Positions 8,712-16,935 of a stretch of 64,000 bases of DNA are shown here, in pieces. The notes under the pieces were generated by a model. It made no database searches, was not told where the DNA came from, and saw only the letters and a program-made list of their open reading frames with translations. The stretch comes from Rossellomorea aquimaris (lineage in GTDB: Bacteria > Bacillota > Bacilli > Bacillales > Bacillaceae_B), in the NCBI RefSeq assembly GCF_020171925.1, contig NZ_JAIVAR010000002.1, positions 434,001 to 498,000 on the forward strand. The letters run 5' to 3'. Both the position numbers and the translations under genes were made by a program. Numbering within the stretch: position 1 is the first letter of the stretch; each line of letters begins with the position of its first letter.

Positions 8712-10712
8712 ATGGGTAAAAAGCTTTTGTTGTTTTGTGTGTTTGCAGTGTTGACTTTTTTTATCGCAGGATGCCAGGAAAAAGTACAGCCTGACGATCG
8801 ACTGAAAGAATATGTAGGTCTGTGGAATGAGAAGAAATTTGATAAGATGTACAATGTGTATTTATCATCTTCGGCAAAAGAGACCTATCAGAAAGACGAT
8901 ATTGTAAAACGAACAAACGATATATATGAGGATCTTGGGGTAAAAGGCCTTAAGATACAATTTGAAAAAACAGAGGAAGATAAAGAATGGGACAAAGAGA
9001 CGGAAGCCCAATTCCCTGTCACAATCTCAATGAATACAATGGCTGGTGAGATTTCCTATGAAGAAACGATCACTCTTCAAAAAGAAGAAAAAGACGATGA
9101 AGAGAATTGGTATATAGATTGGCAGCCGGTATTCATTCTTCCCGAGATGGAACAGGGAGATAAAGTAGGCATCGATAGCATCGCTGCCAAACGTGGAGAA
9201 ATTTACGATCGTAATGAAAACCCAATGGCCATTAATGGCGAGGCTTTCCAAATCGGTATCTTACCTAAAGAGTTTAACGAGAGCGATTTAGAAAAACTAT
9301 CCTCATTAGTGGAGATGTCTCCTGAAGCAATTCAAAAGGAATTGAACCAAAGCTGGGTAAAACCTGAATATTTTGTACCAATCAAGAAACTGCCAATAAC
9401 CGAGCGTCCGCTTGCACTGGACATCATAGAACTGCCGGGACTTTATTCAAAACGAGTGGAAGCCCGTCAGTATCCGTATGGTGAAGCAACTTCTCATATA
9501 ACAGGATACCTCGGTAAAATTAATGCAGAAAAACTAGAAAAATTAAAGGATAAAGGTTACACCGCGCAATCATTACTTGGAATTGGTGGAGCGGAGGATG
9601 TATACGAAGAAAAACTACGTGGTCAAAGCGGTCAGCGGATCTATCTGACAAAAGAGTCGGGTGAAGAAGTGACTGTAGCTGAAAAGAAGGTGGAAAATGG
9701 CCAAAACATTACGCTAACAATCGACGCCGAAATGCAGCGGAAAATCTATGAGCAAATGAAGGATGAAGTCGGAACGGCTGCAGCCGTCGACCCTAAAACA
9801 GGAGAGACATTGGCACTCATTAGTGTCCCAGCTTATAATCCAAATGAATTTGCACTTGGGATGACCGGTAATAAGTTTGATGAGATCTATAACGACCCAG
9901 ACCAGCCACTACGCAATCGGTTCAACAAGACCTATTCACCAGGTTCAGCGATGAAGGGGATCACGGCTTCCGTCGGGTTGAAGTCCGGTAAGCTTGATCC
10001 TGCTAAAACCTTTGAAATCAAGGAGAAGAGATGGCAGAAGGATAAGTCATGGGGCGGTTATGAAGTTGTCCGTGTATTCGATAATGACAGTGTTGTGGAT
10101 TTGGAAAGTGGGTTGAAGTACTCGGATAATATCTACTTTGCACGAGTCGGTCTTGAAATGGGTGCGGAGACGTTTATTGAGGGACTGAAGAATTTCGGGT
10201 TCGGGGAGGAGATTCCGATGTCTTACCCGATTGGAAAGTCACAAATTTCAAATAAAGGAACGATTTCGAATGAAATCCAGCTCGCTGATTCGGCATTCGG
10301 TCAGGGGGAAGTCCTGATGAGTGTTGTCCATCTTGCCAGTGCCTATGGGGGCATCATCAATGACGGCACTATGATGAAGCCTGTTCTGTTGAAGGACGAG
10401 GAACAAGGCGTGTGGAAAAAGGATCTGCTGAGTCCCGAGCAGTCGGCGCTGATGAGGACGGACCTAAGAAAGGTCGTATCTGAGGGGATCGCCGGTAAGG
10501 CTCAGGTTCCTGGAAGAGAGATTGCAGGTAAAACAGGCACGGCAGAAATCAAGTCCGAACAAGGGACAACAGGCAAGGAGAATGGATGGTTCGTATCCTA
10601 TGATCAAAAGAACCCTGAATTTGTGCTGGCGATGATGCTTGAGGGCGTAGAAGAACGCGGTGGAAGCACGCATACAGTTCAGATGGCGCAGAAGTTTTAT
10701 AGTAGTTATTGA
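8712..10712 (+). CDS. pbpC: Class B penicillin-binding protein (PBP3 / MecA-like lipoprotein)
   Basis: 666 residues, almost the length of B. subtilis PbpC. A lipobox (FFIAGC) follows the N-terminal hydrophobic segment. Next come an NTF2-like MecA N-terminal domain (to ~150), a PBP dimerisation domain (from GDKVGIDSIAAKRGEIYDRN), and the transpeptidase with Ser412-Ala-Met-Lys415, SDN near 470 and KTGTAE near 607. It cross-links peptidoglycan outside the membrane. MecA-type N-terminal domains are associated with low beta-lactam affinity, but that is not provable here. The ribosome site AAGGAGG lies rather far (12 bases) from the ATG. The gene is followed by a strong terminator and appears monocistronic. 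Confidence 0.92.
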   Translation: MGKKLLLFCVFAVLTFFIAGCQEKVQPDDRLKEYVGLWNEKKFDKMYNVYLSSSAKETYQKDDIVKRTNDIYEDLGVKGLKIQFEKTEEDKEWDKETEAQFPVTISMNTMAGEISYEETITLQKEEKDDEENWYIDWQPVFILPEMEQGDKVGIDSIAAKRGEIYDRNENPMAINGEAFQIGILPKEFNESDLEKLSSLVEMSPEAIQKELNQSWVKPEYFVPIKKLPITERPLALDIIELPGLYSKRVEARQYPYGEATSHITGYLGKINAEKLEKLKDKGYTAQSLLGIGGAEDVYEEKLRGQSGQRIYLTKESGEEVTVAEKKVENGQNITLTIDAEMQRKIYEQMKDEVGTAAAVDPKTGETLALISVPAYNPNEFALGMTGNKFDEIYNDPDQPLRNRFNKTYSPGSAMKGITASVGLKSGKLDPAKTFEIKEKRWQKDKSWGGYEVVRVFDNDSVVDLESGLKYSDNIYFARVGLEMGAETFIEGLKNFGFGEEIPMSYPIGKSQISNKGTISNEIQLADSAFGQGEVLMSVVHLASAYGGIINDGTMMKPVLLKDEEQGVWKKDLLSPEQSALMRTDLRKVVSEGIAGKAQVPGREIAGKTGTAEIKSEQGTTGKENGWFVSYDQKNPEFVLAMMLEGVEERGGSTHTVQMAQKFYSSY

Positions 10713-10721
10713 TTTGTTTGG

Positions 10722-10752
10722 CCTGCCGGGTAGTGCTCGGCAGGTTTTTTTA
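10722..10752 (+). terminator. Terminator of pbpC
   Basis: CCTGCCGGG and CTCGGCAGG form the stem, followed by seven T. A near-identical hairpin lies 259 bp downstream. Confidence 0.9.
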
Positions 10753-10801
10753 GTTGGGTGTGGGGTAGGTGGTTGTGGTTTATTCATATTTTTCCAAGTG
10801 T

Positions 10802-10914
10802 CGGAATTATTCTTGAAATCGAAAGAGTAATTTTGTGAACTCGAAGATTAAGTGGGGAAAGTGGAAGATTATTGTGCTGAGCTCGAAGATTATCGTGTGA
10901 AAACGAAAGATTCC
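10802..10914. repeat. 21-bp-period repeat array, copy 1
   Basis: Degenerate units centred on CGAAGATTA recur with their TTA/TTC at 10807, 10827 (GTA), 10848, 10869, 10890 and 10911. The spacing is 21 bp, except for one step that is off by a base. Half-unit words such as GAACTCGAAGATTA and GAGCTCGAAGATTA alternate with GTGGAAGATTA. No reading frame or hairpin explains the spacing. Confidence 0.75.
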
Positions 10915-10978
10915 CGTAGGACCGCGTTTCGGCTAATTGATTTAGCTTGATCCATCATGCAACGGACTACTTTAATTA

Positions 10979-11011
10979 GGCCTGCCGGGTGAAGCTCGGC
11001 AGGATTTTTAG
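10979..11011 (+). terminator. Duplicate of the pbpC terminator hairpin
   Basis: CCTGCCGGGTGAAGCTCGGCAGG with a short T-run repeats the hairpin at 10722. It has no gene of its own upstream. It appears to be the left end of a duplicated intergenic block of about 255-259 bp. Confidence 0.75.
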
Positions 11012-11057
11012 CTGTTTGCGACTGACGATGTATTTATTCCTTTATTTTCCAAGTGTT

Positions 11058-11169
11058 GGAATTATTCGCAGAATTGAAAGAATAATGATAGAAACTCGAA
11101 GATAAAGTGCTTAAAGTAAAAGATTAACGCACCAAACTCGAAGATTATCGCGTAAAAGCGAAAGATTCC
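11058..11169. repeat. 21-bp-period repeat array, copy 2
   Basis: The same six-unit arrangement as the array at 10802, displaced by 255 bp. Unit positions are 11062, 11083, 11103/4, 11124, 11145 and 11166. The last two units (CTCGAAGATTATCGCG and GCGAAAGATTCC) are best preserved between copies. The first units have diverged more. Confidence 0.75.
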
Positions 11170-11345
11170 TACCGAGCAGGTTCAAAAAGCCCACTCTAAT
11201 TCATCAATTTATCAACCTGAACAACGTTCTGCAATACAACAGCCCCTCTCTGAATCAAAAAACCATCTCTATCACCAAACAACATCCCGAATTATGCTAT
11301 GATAGGGAAATCAATGTACCGATACTACAACAGGAGTGAACGTAT

Positions 11346-12410
11346 TTGAACTTATTTTTAACAGGGGCAACAGGTTTTCTTGGCGGCAAGCTCATCAAGA
11401 ACCTGTTACAAGATAAACAGAATGAAGTCTTTATTATAGTAAGGAATGTAGTGAAGGCGGAAACCCTCCGTGATTCATTTGCTCCCTCGGAACAAAGAAG
11501 GGTCCATATATTCCAAGGGGACATCACCAGTCCGATGGCCGGATTGTCATCCGACGATATCGAGTGGCTGACAGGCAAAATCGATGCCGTCTACCATTTG
11601 GCGGCACTGGTGAAATTTGATCAGGATTTACGCGATGAGTTGTTCGCCGCCAACTATGAGGGGACGAAGCATATTCTCGAATTGGCAACTGAACTGAATG
11701 CCAGGAAGTTTTATTATGTCAGCACGGCCTATACTGTCGGGACGCTCCAACACGGAGTGGAAGAGCTGTATCCAACGGACGGAACATTCAACAATCCGTA
11801 CGAAGAGAGCAAGGTCAAATCGGAGCATCTCGTTTCCAGCTACCGCGACCAGATGGAGGTTTCTATTTTCAGGCCGGCTATCATTGTCGGGGACTCAAAG
11901 ACAGGGGAAGCCGATTCACAATTTACGCTTTATGGCTTCATGCGGGCACTATCTGTTTTTAAACGAAAGACGGCGAGGAAAAACATCGAAAACCGAAAAT
12001 ACAGGCTGCTCGCTGCCAAGAACGGGACTTCCAATCTGGTCCCGGTCGACTATGTCGCCGATATCCTGAGCCTGGCACCTCAGAAGGCGGAAAAGGATAA
12101 AATTTATCACATCACAAACCCGAACCCGCCGACAAACGCTGAACTTTTGCAGATGCTGAAAGACGCTCTTGAATTTCAAAATTTGTCTGTAGTGGAATGT
12201 TCGGACGAGCATCTGGATGAAGAAGAAATTCGCCTTAATAGTCTGATTGATGTTTTCAAAGTCTATTTAGCGGGGGACCTGTCATTCGATGATGGGAATA
12301 CGCAGGAGCTGATCAGAGGGACTGACGTTCGGCATTTGGCCATGCCGGAAGAAACTGTGAAGATGATTATACGGGCTGGATACAAGGTTCCGGAGAAATC
12401 TAAAATATGA
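11346..12410 (+). CDS. Extended SDR / thioester-reductase-like NAD(P)-dependent oxidoreductase
   Basis: 354 residues. GATGFLGG at the N-terminus is the Rossmann NAD(P)-binding loop. YYVSTAYTVG and YEESKVKSE supply the YxxxK-type catalytic pair, and the sequence pattern fits the NAD-binding-4 (male-sterility/thioester reductase) branch. The substrate is not predictable: fatty acyl, polyketide or sugar derivatives are all known for the superfamily. The start is TTG 11346 with AGGAGTG upstream. The gene appears isolated, with the repeat arrays on its left and its own terminator on its right. Confidence 0.72.
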   Translation: MNLFLTGATGFLGGKLIKNLLQDKQNEVFIIVRNVVKAETLRDSFAPSEQRRVHIFQGDITSPMAGLSSDDIEWLTGKIDAVYHLAALVKFDQDLRDELFAANYEGTKHILELATELNARKFYYVSTAYTVGTLQHGVEELYPTDGTFNNPYEESKVKSEHLVSSYRDQMEVSIFRPAIIVGDSKTGEADSQFTLYGFMRALSVFKRKTARKNIENRKYRLLAAKNGTSNLVPVDYVADILSLAPQKAEKDKIYHITNPNPPTNAELLQMLKDALEFQNLSVVECSDEHLDEEEIRLNSLIDVFKVYLAGDLSFDDGNTQELIRGTDVRHLAMPEETVKMIIRAGYKVPEKSKI

Positions 12411-12413
12411 TAA

Positions 12414-12446
12414 ATGAGCAGGGGACGATCCCTTGCTTATTTTTTG
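12414..12446 (+). terminator. Terminator of the SDR gene
   Basis: GAGCAGGGGA and TCCCTTGCTT pair with wobbles around CGA, followed by TATTTTTT. It begins four bases after the stop codon. Confidence 0.75.
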
Positions 12447-12680
12447 CGAAGAAAGAATCGAAGTTCCAAAAATATTTCCGCCTCTCCAACTGGTAAATCC
12501 CTTCCTTTTATTTGTCTTTCACCCCAATTTACAATAAGATAAAACATGTACCATTACCGCAATTTTCTTGCCTGCAAAAATCAACAAACTAACGAAAACA
12601 AAATTGAAATATGGTACTATAAGTAACTGTAATGAGTAAAAAATCACACCATTAAAATACATAGAGTAAGGAGAATGATT

Positions 12681-13607
12681 ATGAGTAAAACACTTATTTT
12701 CGGTCACAAAAATCCTGATACGGATACGATTACTTCGGCACTAGTGTATGCTGATCTGAAATCAAAGATCGGCATGGATGTTGAGCCTGTCCGTCTAGGG
12801 GAAGTGAACGGCGAAACGCAATACGCACTGGACTATTTCAAGGTGGAAGCACCTCGTTTAGTGGAAACAGTGGCAAACGAGACAGACACGGTCATCCTAG
12901 TTGACCACAATGAGCGCCAGCAGAGTGCGGATGATATCGAAGAAGTGCGCGTGCTTGAAGTCATCGACCATCACCGCATTGCGAACTTTGAAACAGCGGA
13001 TCCGCTTTACTACCGCGCTGAGCCGGTTGGTTGTACAGCTACAATTTTAAATAAAATCTACAGAGAAAAAGGTGTGGAAGTAACGAAGGAGATGGCAGGC
13101 TTGATGCTTTCAGCCATCATTTCGGATTCCCTTCTATTCAAATCACCGACTTGCACGAAAGAAGACGTTGCAGCAGCGAATGAACTAGCTGAAATTGCTG
13201 GTGTCGACGCTCAGGAGTATGGTCTTGAAATGCTGAAAGCAGGAGCGGACATGAGCGCTAAATCCATCGCGGAACTTGTGACGCTTGATGCAAAAGAATT
13301 CTCGATGGGTGCGGCTAAAGTAGAAGTCGCTCAAGTGAACGTTGTTGATACAAACGATGTATTGGGCCGTCAAGTGGAGCTTGAAGCAGCGATTGAAACG
13401 TTGATCAAAGAAAAAGGATTGGACCTGTTCCTACTAGTCGTAACGGATATCCTTGAAAACGACTCGACTGCACTTGCACTTGGTAGCAAACAAGCTGAAG
13501 TGGAAAAAGCATTCAATGTGAAGCTTGAAAACAACACAGCCGTGTTGAAGGGCGTTGTTTCCCGTAAGAAGCAAATCGTGCCTGTGTTGACGGATGCAAT
13601 GAAATAA
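12681..13607 (+). CDS. ppaC: Manganese-dependent inorganic pyrophosphatase (family II)
   Basis: 308 residues. The metal-binding motifs of the DHH family are clear: [10 protein letters not shown] near residue 8, DHNE near 75 and DHHR near 97. The C-terminal DHHA2 domain ends with the substrate-binding SRKKQ. It hydrolyses cytosolic pyrophosphate and so pulls biosynthetic reactions forward. ATG 12681 is used because AAGGAG lies seven bases upstream; the in-frame ATG at 12675 is too close. A terminator follows the stop codon, so the gene is probably monocistronic. Confidence 0.95.
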   Translation: MSKTLIFGHKNPDTDTITSALVYADLKSKIGMDVEPVRLGEVNGETQYALDYFKVEAPRLVETVANETDTVILVDHNERQQSADDIEEVRVLEVIDHHRIANFETADPLYYRAEPVGCTATILNKIYREKGVEVTKEMAGLMLSAIISDSLLFKSPTCTKEDVAAANELAEIAGVDAQEYGLEMLKAGADMSAKSIAELVTLDAKEFSMGAAKVEVAQVNVVDTNDVLGRQVELEAAIETLIKEKGLDLFLLVVTDILENDSTALALGSKQAEVEKAFNVKLENNTAVLKGVVSRKKQIVPVLTDAMK

Positions 13608-13618
13608 TCTATTTGGGG

Positions 13619-13648
13619 GAAGCGGCTGTTTGGCTGCTTCTTTTTTTT
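13619..13648 (+). terminator. Terminator of ppaC
   Basis: GAAGCGGCT and GGCTGCTTC pair (with G-T wobbles) around a short loop, followed by eight T. Confidence 0.85.
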
Positions 13649-13659
13649 GTTTGTTGGGT

Positions 13660-13697
13660 GTGCCAGGCGTAAAATAGCGTAAACGTACCTGGCACCA
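13660..13697. repeat. Inverted pair of the 25-bp-spaced palindromic word
   Basis: GTGCCAGGCGT at 13660 and GTACCTGGCACC at 13685 start exactly 25 bp apart and can pair as a hairpin. They belong to the same family as the arrays around the transposase at 26273. Confidence 0.7.
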
Positions 13698-13748
13698 AAT
13701 AGAACAGACACTACACATACAATGTACAAAATCAGAAGGAGAATCGCC

Positions 13749-14135
13749 ATGAACCTAAAACGTATCCACCACACAGCCATCATTTGCTCTAATTACGAGC
13801 GGTCAAAAGATTTTTACGTGAAGAAGCTCGGGCTGCAGCCGATCAAAGAAGTTTATCGGGAGGAGAGGCGGTCGTATAAATTGGATCTTGCCTTGCACGG
13901 AGAGTACGTCATCGAGCTATTCTCATTTCCTGATGCCCCTTCAAGACCGAGTTATCCTGAGGCAAGGGGGCTGAGACATTTAGCATTTGAAGTAGAGGAT
14001 CTAGAAGAGTCTATCTCAAACCTGAAGCGGCAAGGAATTAAGACCGAAGAAATCAGGGTGGATCCTTACACACAGAAACGTTTTACCTTCTTTGAAGATC
14101 CGGATGGATTGCCACTCGAGTTATATGAACAGTAA
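13749..14135 (+). CDS. VOC-family (glyoxalase-like) metalloprotein
   Basis: 128 residues spanning one vicinal-oxygen-chelate fold: IHHTAIICSNYERSKDFYVKKLG at the start, GLRHLAFEVEDLEE in the middle and FEDPDGLPLELYE at the end. His near the N-terminus, Glu near FIEL, His of LRHLAF and Glu of LELYE fit metal ligands. Close relatives are annotated GloA2/YaeR, but the substrate is not established. The start is ATG 13749 behind AAGGAGAATCGCC; an upstream in-frame ATG at 13722 lacks a site. Confidence 0.82.
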   Translation: MNLKRIHHTAIICSNYERSKDFYVKKLGLQPIKEVYREERRSYKLDLALHGEYVIELFSFPDAPSRPSYPEARGLRHLAFEVEDLEESISNLKRQGIKTEEIRVDPYTQKRFTFFEDPDGLPLELYEQ

Positions 14136-14143
14136 GATGAGAT

Positions 14144-14217
14144 AAAAAAAGAGCACTTCCCACTAAGAGAAGTGCCGTCAACAGGTATTGTAATTTGTCG
14201 TTAGTACTATTAAAGCA
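14144..14217. repeat. Conserved intergenic element, copy A (no regulator gene directly after it)
   Basis: An A-run, then GCACTTC (14153) pairing with GAAGTGC (14169), then CAGGTATTGTAATTTGTCGT and ATTAAAGCATA. The same element lies immediately upstream of the second and third XRE-TPR regulators. On the minus strand the hairpin is followed by a T-run and would act as a terminator. Here the element is followed by a Nudix gene in the opposite orientation. An AT-rich tract at 14311-14330 resembles the one before the third regulator. Confidence 0.75.
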
Positions 14218-14325
14218 TATTGCTTTTTTTCATGGATTTCGATTCTCGGGTTATGAGCCACTTACAAATGCGTTAAGGCGGTTAAAACGTCTATTATTCT
14301 GCGAAAATATTAAAATATTAATATT

Positions 14326-14793
14326 TCATTTGATGATTGGAAGCTTAGCGTTCCCTGCCCAATCCAAGATGAAAGGTGCCTGATGTGGATTTATTTGTTG
14401 AGGCAGTTCTTCCCGTGAAAAGAAATCGAGTTCTATACTCTCTTGATTCCTGTTCAAGATCCCATTAAAGTTCCTGGTAAAGAAAATAATCTGTAAGCTG
14501 AAAACCTGATCGCCATTCGGATACGTGGCAAATGCATTCTTCCCCGAGTATAATCCGAATAGCTGTAACTGATTGATGGAAAAATTCGTTTCTTCAAAAA
14601 CTTCTCTTATGGCACTCTCTTCAAATGTCTCACCGATTTCCATCAATCCGCCAGGAATTCCCCATTTCCCTCCATCTGCTCTTCTTTGGAGGAGGATTCT
14701 TCCTTCGGCGTCTTCAATGATGGCTCCACAGCCAACGGTGAGGAGGGTTTTATTTCCTATCAATCTTCGCATGGTATTAACGTAGTCATTCAT
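14326..14793 (-). CDS. Nudix hydrolase
   Basis: 155 residues with a full Nudix box, GGLMEIGETFEESAIREVFEETNF in pattern (Gly, REVFEE). Preceding GCGAIIEDAEGRILLQRR and following SLQIIFF strands fit an ADP-ribose/NTP pyrophosphohydrolase fold. The substrate cannot be read from the sequence. ATG 14793 has GGGAG eight bases upstream; the TTG at 14808 overlaps that site. The gene is divergent from the NERD gene, with about 100 bases between them. The pair may have been inserted between repeat copy A and the first XRE-TPR regulator. Confidence 0.85.
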   Translation of the reverse strand: MNDYVNTMRRLIGNKTLLTVGCGAIIEDAEGRILLQRRADGGKWGIPGGLMEIGETFEESAIREVFEETNFSINQLQLFGLYSGKNAFATYPNGDQVFSLQIIFFTRNFNGILNRNQESIELDFFSREELPQQINPHQAPFILDWAGNAKLPIIK

Positions 14794-14890
14794 AATAGTA
14801 TCTCCCAACGATAAGTTAATATGGTAGAATTTTGAATAAGTGGTATTTTTAATATAAATTTCTATCGAAAAAATTTCAAGGAGTACAGTT

Positions 14891-15640
14891 ATGGGAATTA
14901 TTATAGTAATTACAATGATTGTTGGAGTTGTTCTTCTTTCTACACCTTCAGTGAAAGGTAAGATAGGAGAGGGAGAAGTTAAATATTATCTAAGGAAATT
15001 GAATAATTCTGATAAGTATAGAATTTTTCATGACATATTATTGCCTTCAAGTAGTGGGGGGACCACCCAAATTGATCATATTGTCATTTCGCAAGCTGGA
15101 ATTTTCGTCATTGAAACTAAAAACTACAAAGGTTGGATATTTGGCAATGAACAAAGTATGCAATGGACCCAAGTCATATACAAACGCAAACAGAAATTTT
15201 ATAACCCTTTTTATCAGAACCATGGTCATATAAAGGCTATAGAACGTATTATTGGAGAACAAATTAAAGTCCCTTATTATAATGTAGTGGTATTTGGGTC
15301 AAGAGCTGTCATAAAACGAGTTTCGGTGGAATCTCCCAATTTTCATGTGGTGTCTGCTAAGCATCTTCCATATTTAATAGCGAATCATCAGCAGAAGAAC
15401 ATCAGTGAATTTCATATAAAAGGGATAGGACTTAGGCTGGAGAATAATGAGGTTTCTCACCGTGGAGCGGGTAAAGAACATAAATTAAATGTTAAGAAAA
15501 CACAAGAGCTAAAGAGCGGGAAAATTAATAATGGTATTTGTCCTAAATGTGGTGCAGATTTGGTTGCTCGGATATCTACAAAAAATGGTCGTTCTTTCAA
15601 GGGATGCAGTAATTTTCCCAAGTGTAGGTTTATTGCATAG
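14891..15640 (+). CDS. NERD-domain nuclease-like protein with C-terminal zinc finger
   Basis: 249 residues. One N-terminal transmembrane helix (IIIVITMIVGVVLLSTPSV) precedes a NERD domain (GEGEVKYYLRKL, then TTQIDHIVISQAGIFVIETKNYKG), where the D and ETK residues match the restriction-endonuclease-like active site. The C-terminus is a topoisomerase-type zinc finger (CPKCGADLVARI...GCSNFPKC). Such proteins are thought to act on DNA but are not characterised. Membrane anchoring with a cytosolic nuclease-like domain is what the sequence suggests. Base composition is more AT-rich than in flanking housekeeping genes. Confidence 0.8.
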   Translation: MGIIIVITMIVGVVLLSTPSVKGKIGEGEVKYYLRKLNNSDKYRIFHDILLPSSSGGTTQIDHIVISQAGIFVIETKNYKGWIFGNEQSMQWTQVIYKRKQKFYNPFYQNHGHIKAIERIIGEQIKVPYYNVVVFGSRAVIKRVSVESPNFHVVSAKHLPYLIANHQQKNISEFHIKGIGLRLENNEVSHRGAGKEHKLNVKKTQELKSGKINNGICPKCGADLVARISTKNGRSFKGCSNFPKCRFIA

Positions 15641-15826
15641 AATTTGGGTGCTTTTTAGAAGATATGTGACGTCAACCAAATCTGATAAAATAAAGCCAGT
15701 ATGTAATGGAACATAAGTTAGTGAGCTGATTCAAATCTTACTCAAGGAAATGGTTCTAGGTCGAACGTTATTCAAATGAAACCTATTAGTATAAATAAAC
15801 TAATATCCTAGAATGGAGGGAAGGAC

Positions 15827-16729
15827 TTGGACTACTCAGCAATTGGTAAGAAGATTCGGGAGCTTAGGAAAGAAGTTGGATTGACGCAAGGAGATCTGGC
15901 AAAGGATATCTGTACCCAGGCGCTGATCAGCCGTATTGAAAAGGGAGACATCTATCCGAGTGCCACTTCTCTCTATCAAATATCAAAAAAGTTGGGAGTC
16001 GATGTCAATTATTTCTTTGAAATAGGTTCGACACCCAGGCTGGATTATGTCAAAGAGGTGGAGCGGCAGTTAAGGACGTTCCGAATCAAATTAAAGTATA
16101 ACGAGATGATGGAGGTCGTTCAACTGGAGGAGAGCAATCCTCTTTTTTATAAAGACCCCGCAAACCTTCAGCTGCTCTTATGGCATAAAAGCATCTATTT
16201 ATTTGAAGTGGAAAAAGAGCATGAAAAAGCTATGAAATCTTTACGTGAAGCGTATCAACTAACAGCTGCCCCAAAAAAGGTAATGAGTGAGCGGGAAGTT
16301 GAAATCCTCATGACGTTAGGTGTGTTTACGTTTAATGTAGGGAAGCTCAAACAATCGATGGAATACTATGAGAAAGTGAAGGTAGCACTGAAAACGATGG
16401 AGCATTTAACGGATAAGTCCATCAAGACAAGGCTCCTGTACAATATTGCTCGTAGCCTGAGTCGTTCCGGGCATTATGAAGAGTCTACGAACTATTGTGA
16501 GGAGGCCATCCGCTGGTGTGTGAAAGAAGAACATCTTTGGGGGCTTGGTGAGCTTTATTATCACATCGGACATAACTTTGAACAGCAAGGTGAGTATCAT
16601 CATGCATTGCCCTATATAGAGAAGTCCTTGATCATTTTTGAAATGAGGCAGAATCATGGCTATCATTCTTATATCATCAAGAAGAAAGAGCAGATCATGG
16701 ACAAGATAAGAGAAACCGAAAAACGTTAA
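15827..16729 (+). CDS. XRE-family TPR regulator, first of three paralogs (PlcR/NprR type)
   Basis: 300 residues. An N-terminal helix-turn-helix (residues ~5-60: IGKKIRELRKEVGLTQGDLA...LISRIEKGDIYPSATSLYQISKKL) is followed by an all-helical region with TPR-like repeats to the end. This is the layout of the RNPP family (PlcR, NprR, Rgg), whose members bind short secreted peptides in the TPR domain. No peptide gene is evident beside it. The start is TTG 15827 with GGAGG seven bases upstream. A dyad TATTAGT/ACTAATA lies just upstream (from ~15785). The stop codon abuts repeat copy B. Confidence 0.82.
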   Translation: MDYSAIGKKIRELRKEVGLTQGDLAKDICTQALISRIEKGDIYPSATSLYQISKKLGVDVNYFFEIGSTPRLDYVKEVERQLRTFRIKLKYNEMMEVVQLEESNPLFYKDPANLQLLLWHKSIYLFEVEKEHEKAMKSLREAYQLTAAPKKVMSEREVEILMTLGVFTFNVGKLKQSMEYYEKVKVALKTMEHLTDKSIKTRLLYNIARSLSRSGHYEESTNYCEEAIRWCVKEEHLWGLGELYYHIGHNFEQQGEYHHALPYIEKSLIIFEMRQNHGYHSYIIKKKEQIMDKIRETEKR

Positions 16730-16803
16730 AAAAAGAGCACTCCCCACAAAGAGAAGTGCCGTCAACAGGTATTGTAATTTGTCGTTACCACCATTAAAAC
16801 ATA
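16728..16803. repeat. Conserved intergenic element, copy B, upstream of the second XRE-TPR gene
   Basis: It overlaps the stop of the first regulator: an A-run, hairpin GCACTCC/GAAGTGC, then CAGGTATTGTAATTTGTCGT and ATTAAAACATAGA. It is about 130 bp from the next start codon. The sequence matches copies A and C closely, except for a 7-base stretch between GTCGTT and TTAAAAC. Confidence 0.8.
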
Positions 16804-16935
16804 GATTTAGAACCCATGATTTCGGACAGATAGACCGTTTGAAGTGCTGGAGTTAGAGGTGTCATCCTTTTTTGGCACATTTCTTAATAAATATAAATAT
16901 ATTAATAATCGCCTTTTTAAAAAGGAAGTGGTGGA

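Noticed and set aside
14144-14217. Copy A as an ordinary forward terminator of the VOC gene
   Set aside because: On the plus strand the A-run precedes the hairpin and no T-run follows it. The terminator polarity is leftward.
16730-16935. A PapR/NprX-type signalling peptide gene between the XRE-TPR genes
   Set aside because: Frames here are 5-14 codons, lack ribosome sites and a secretion signal, and are not conserved among the three leaders.
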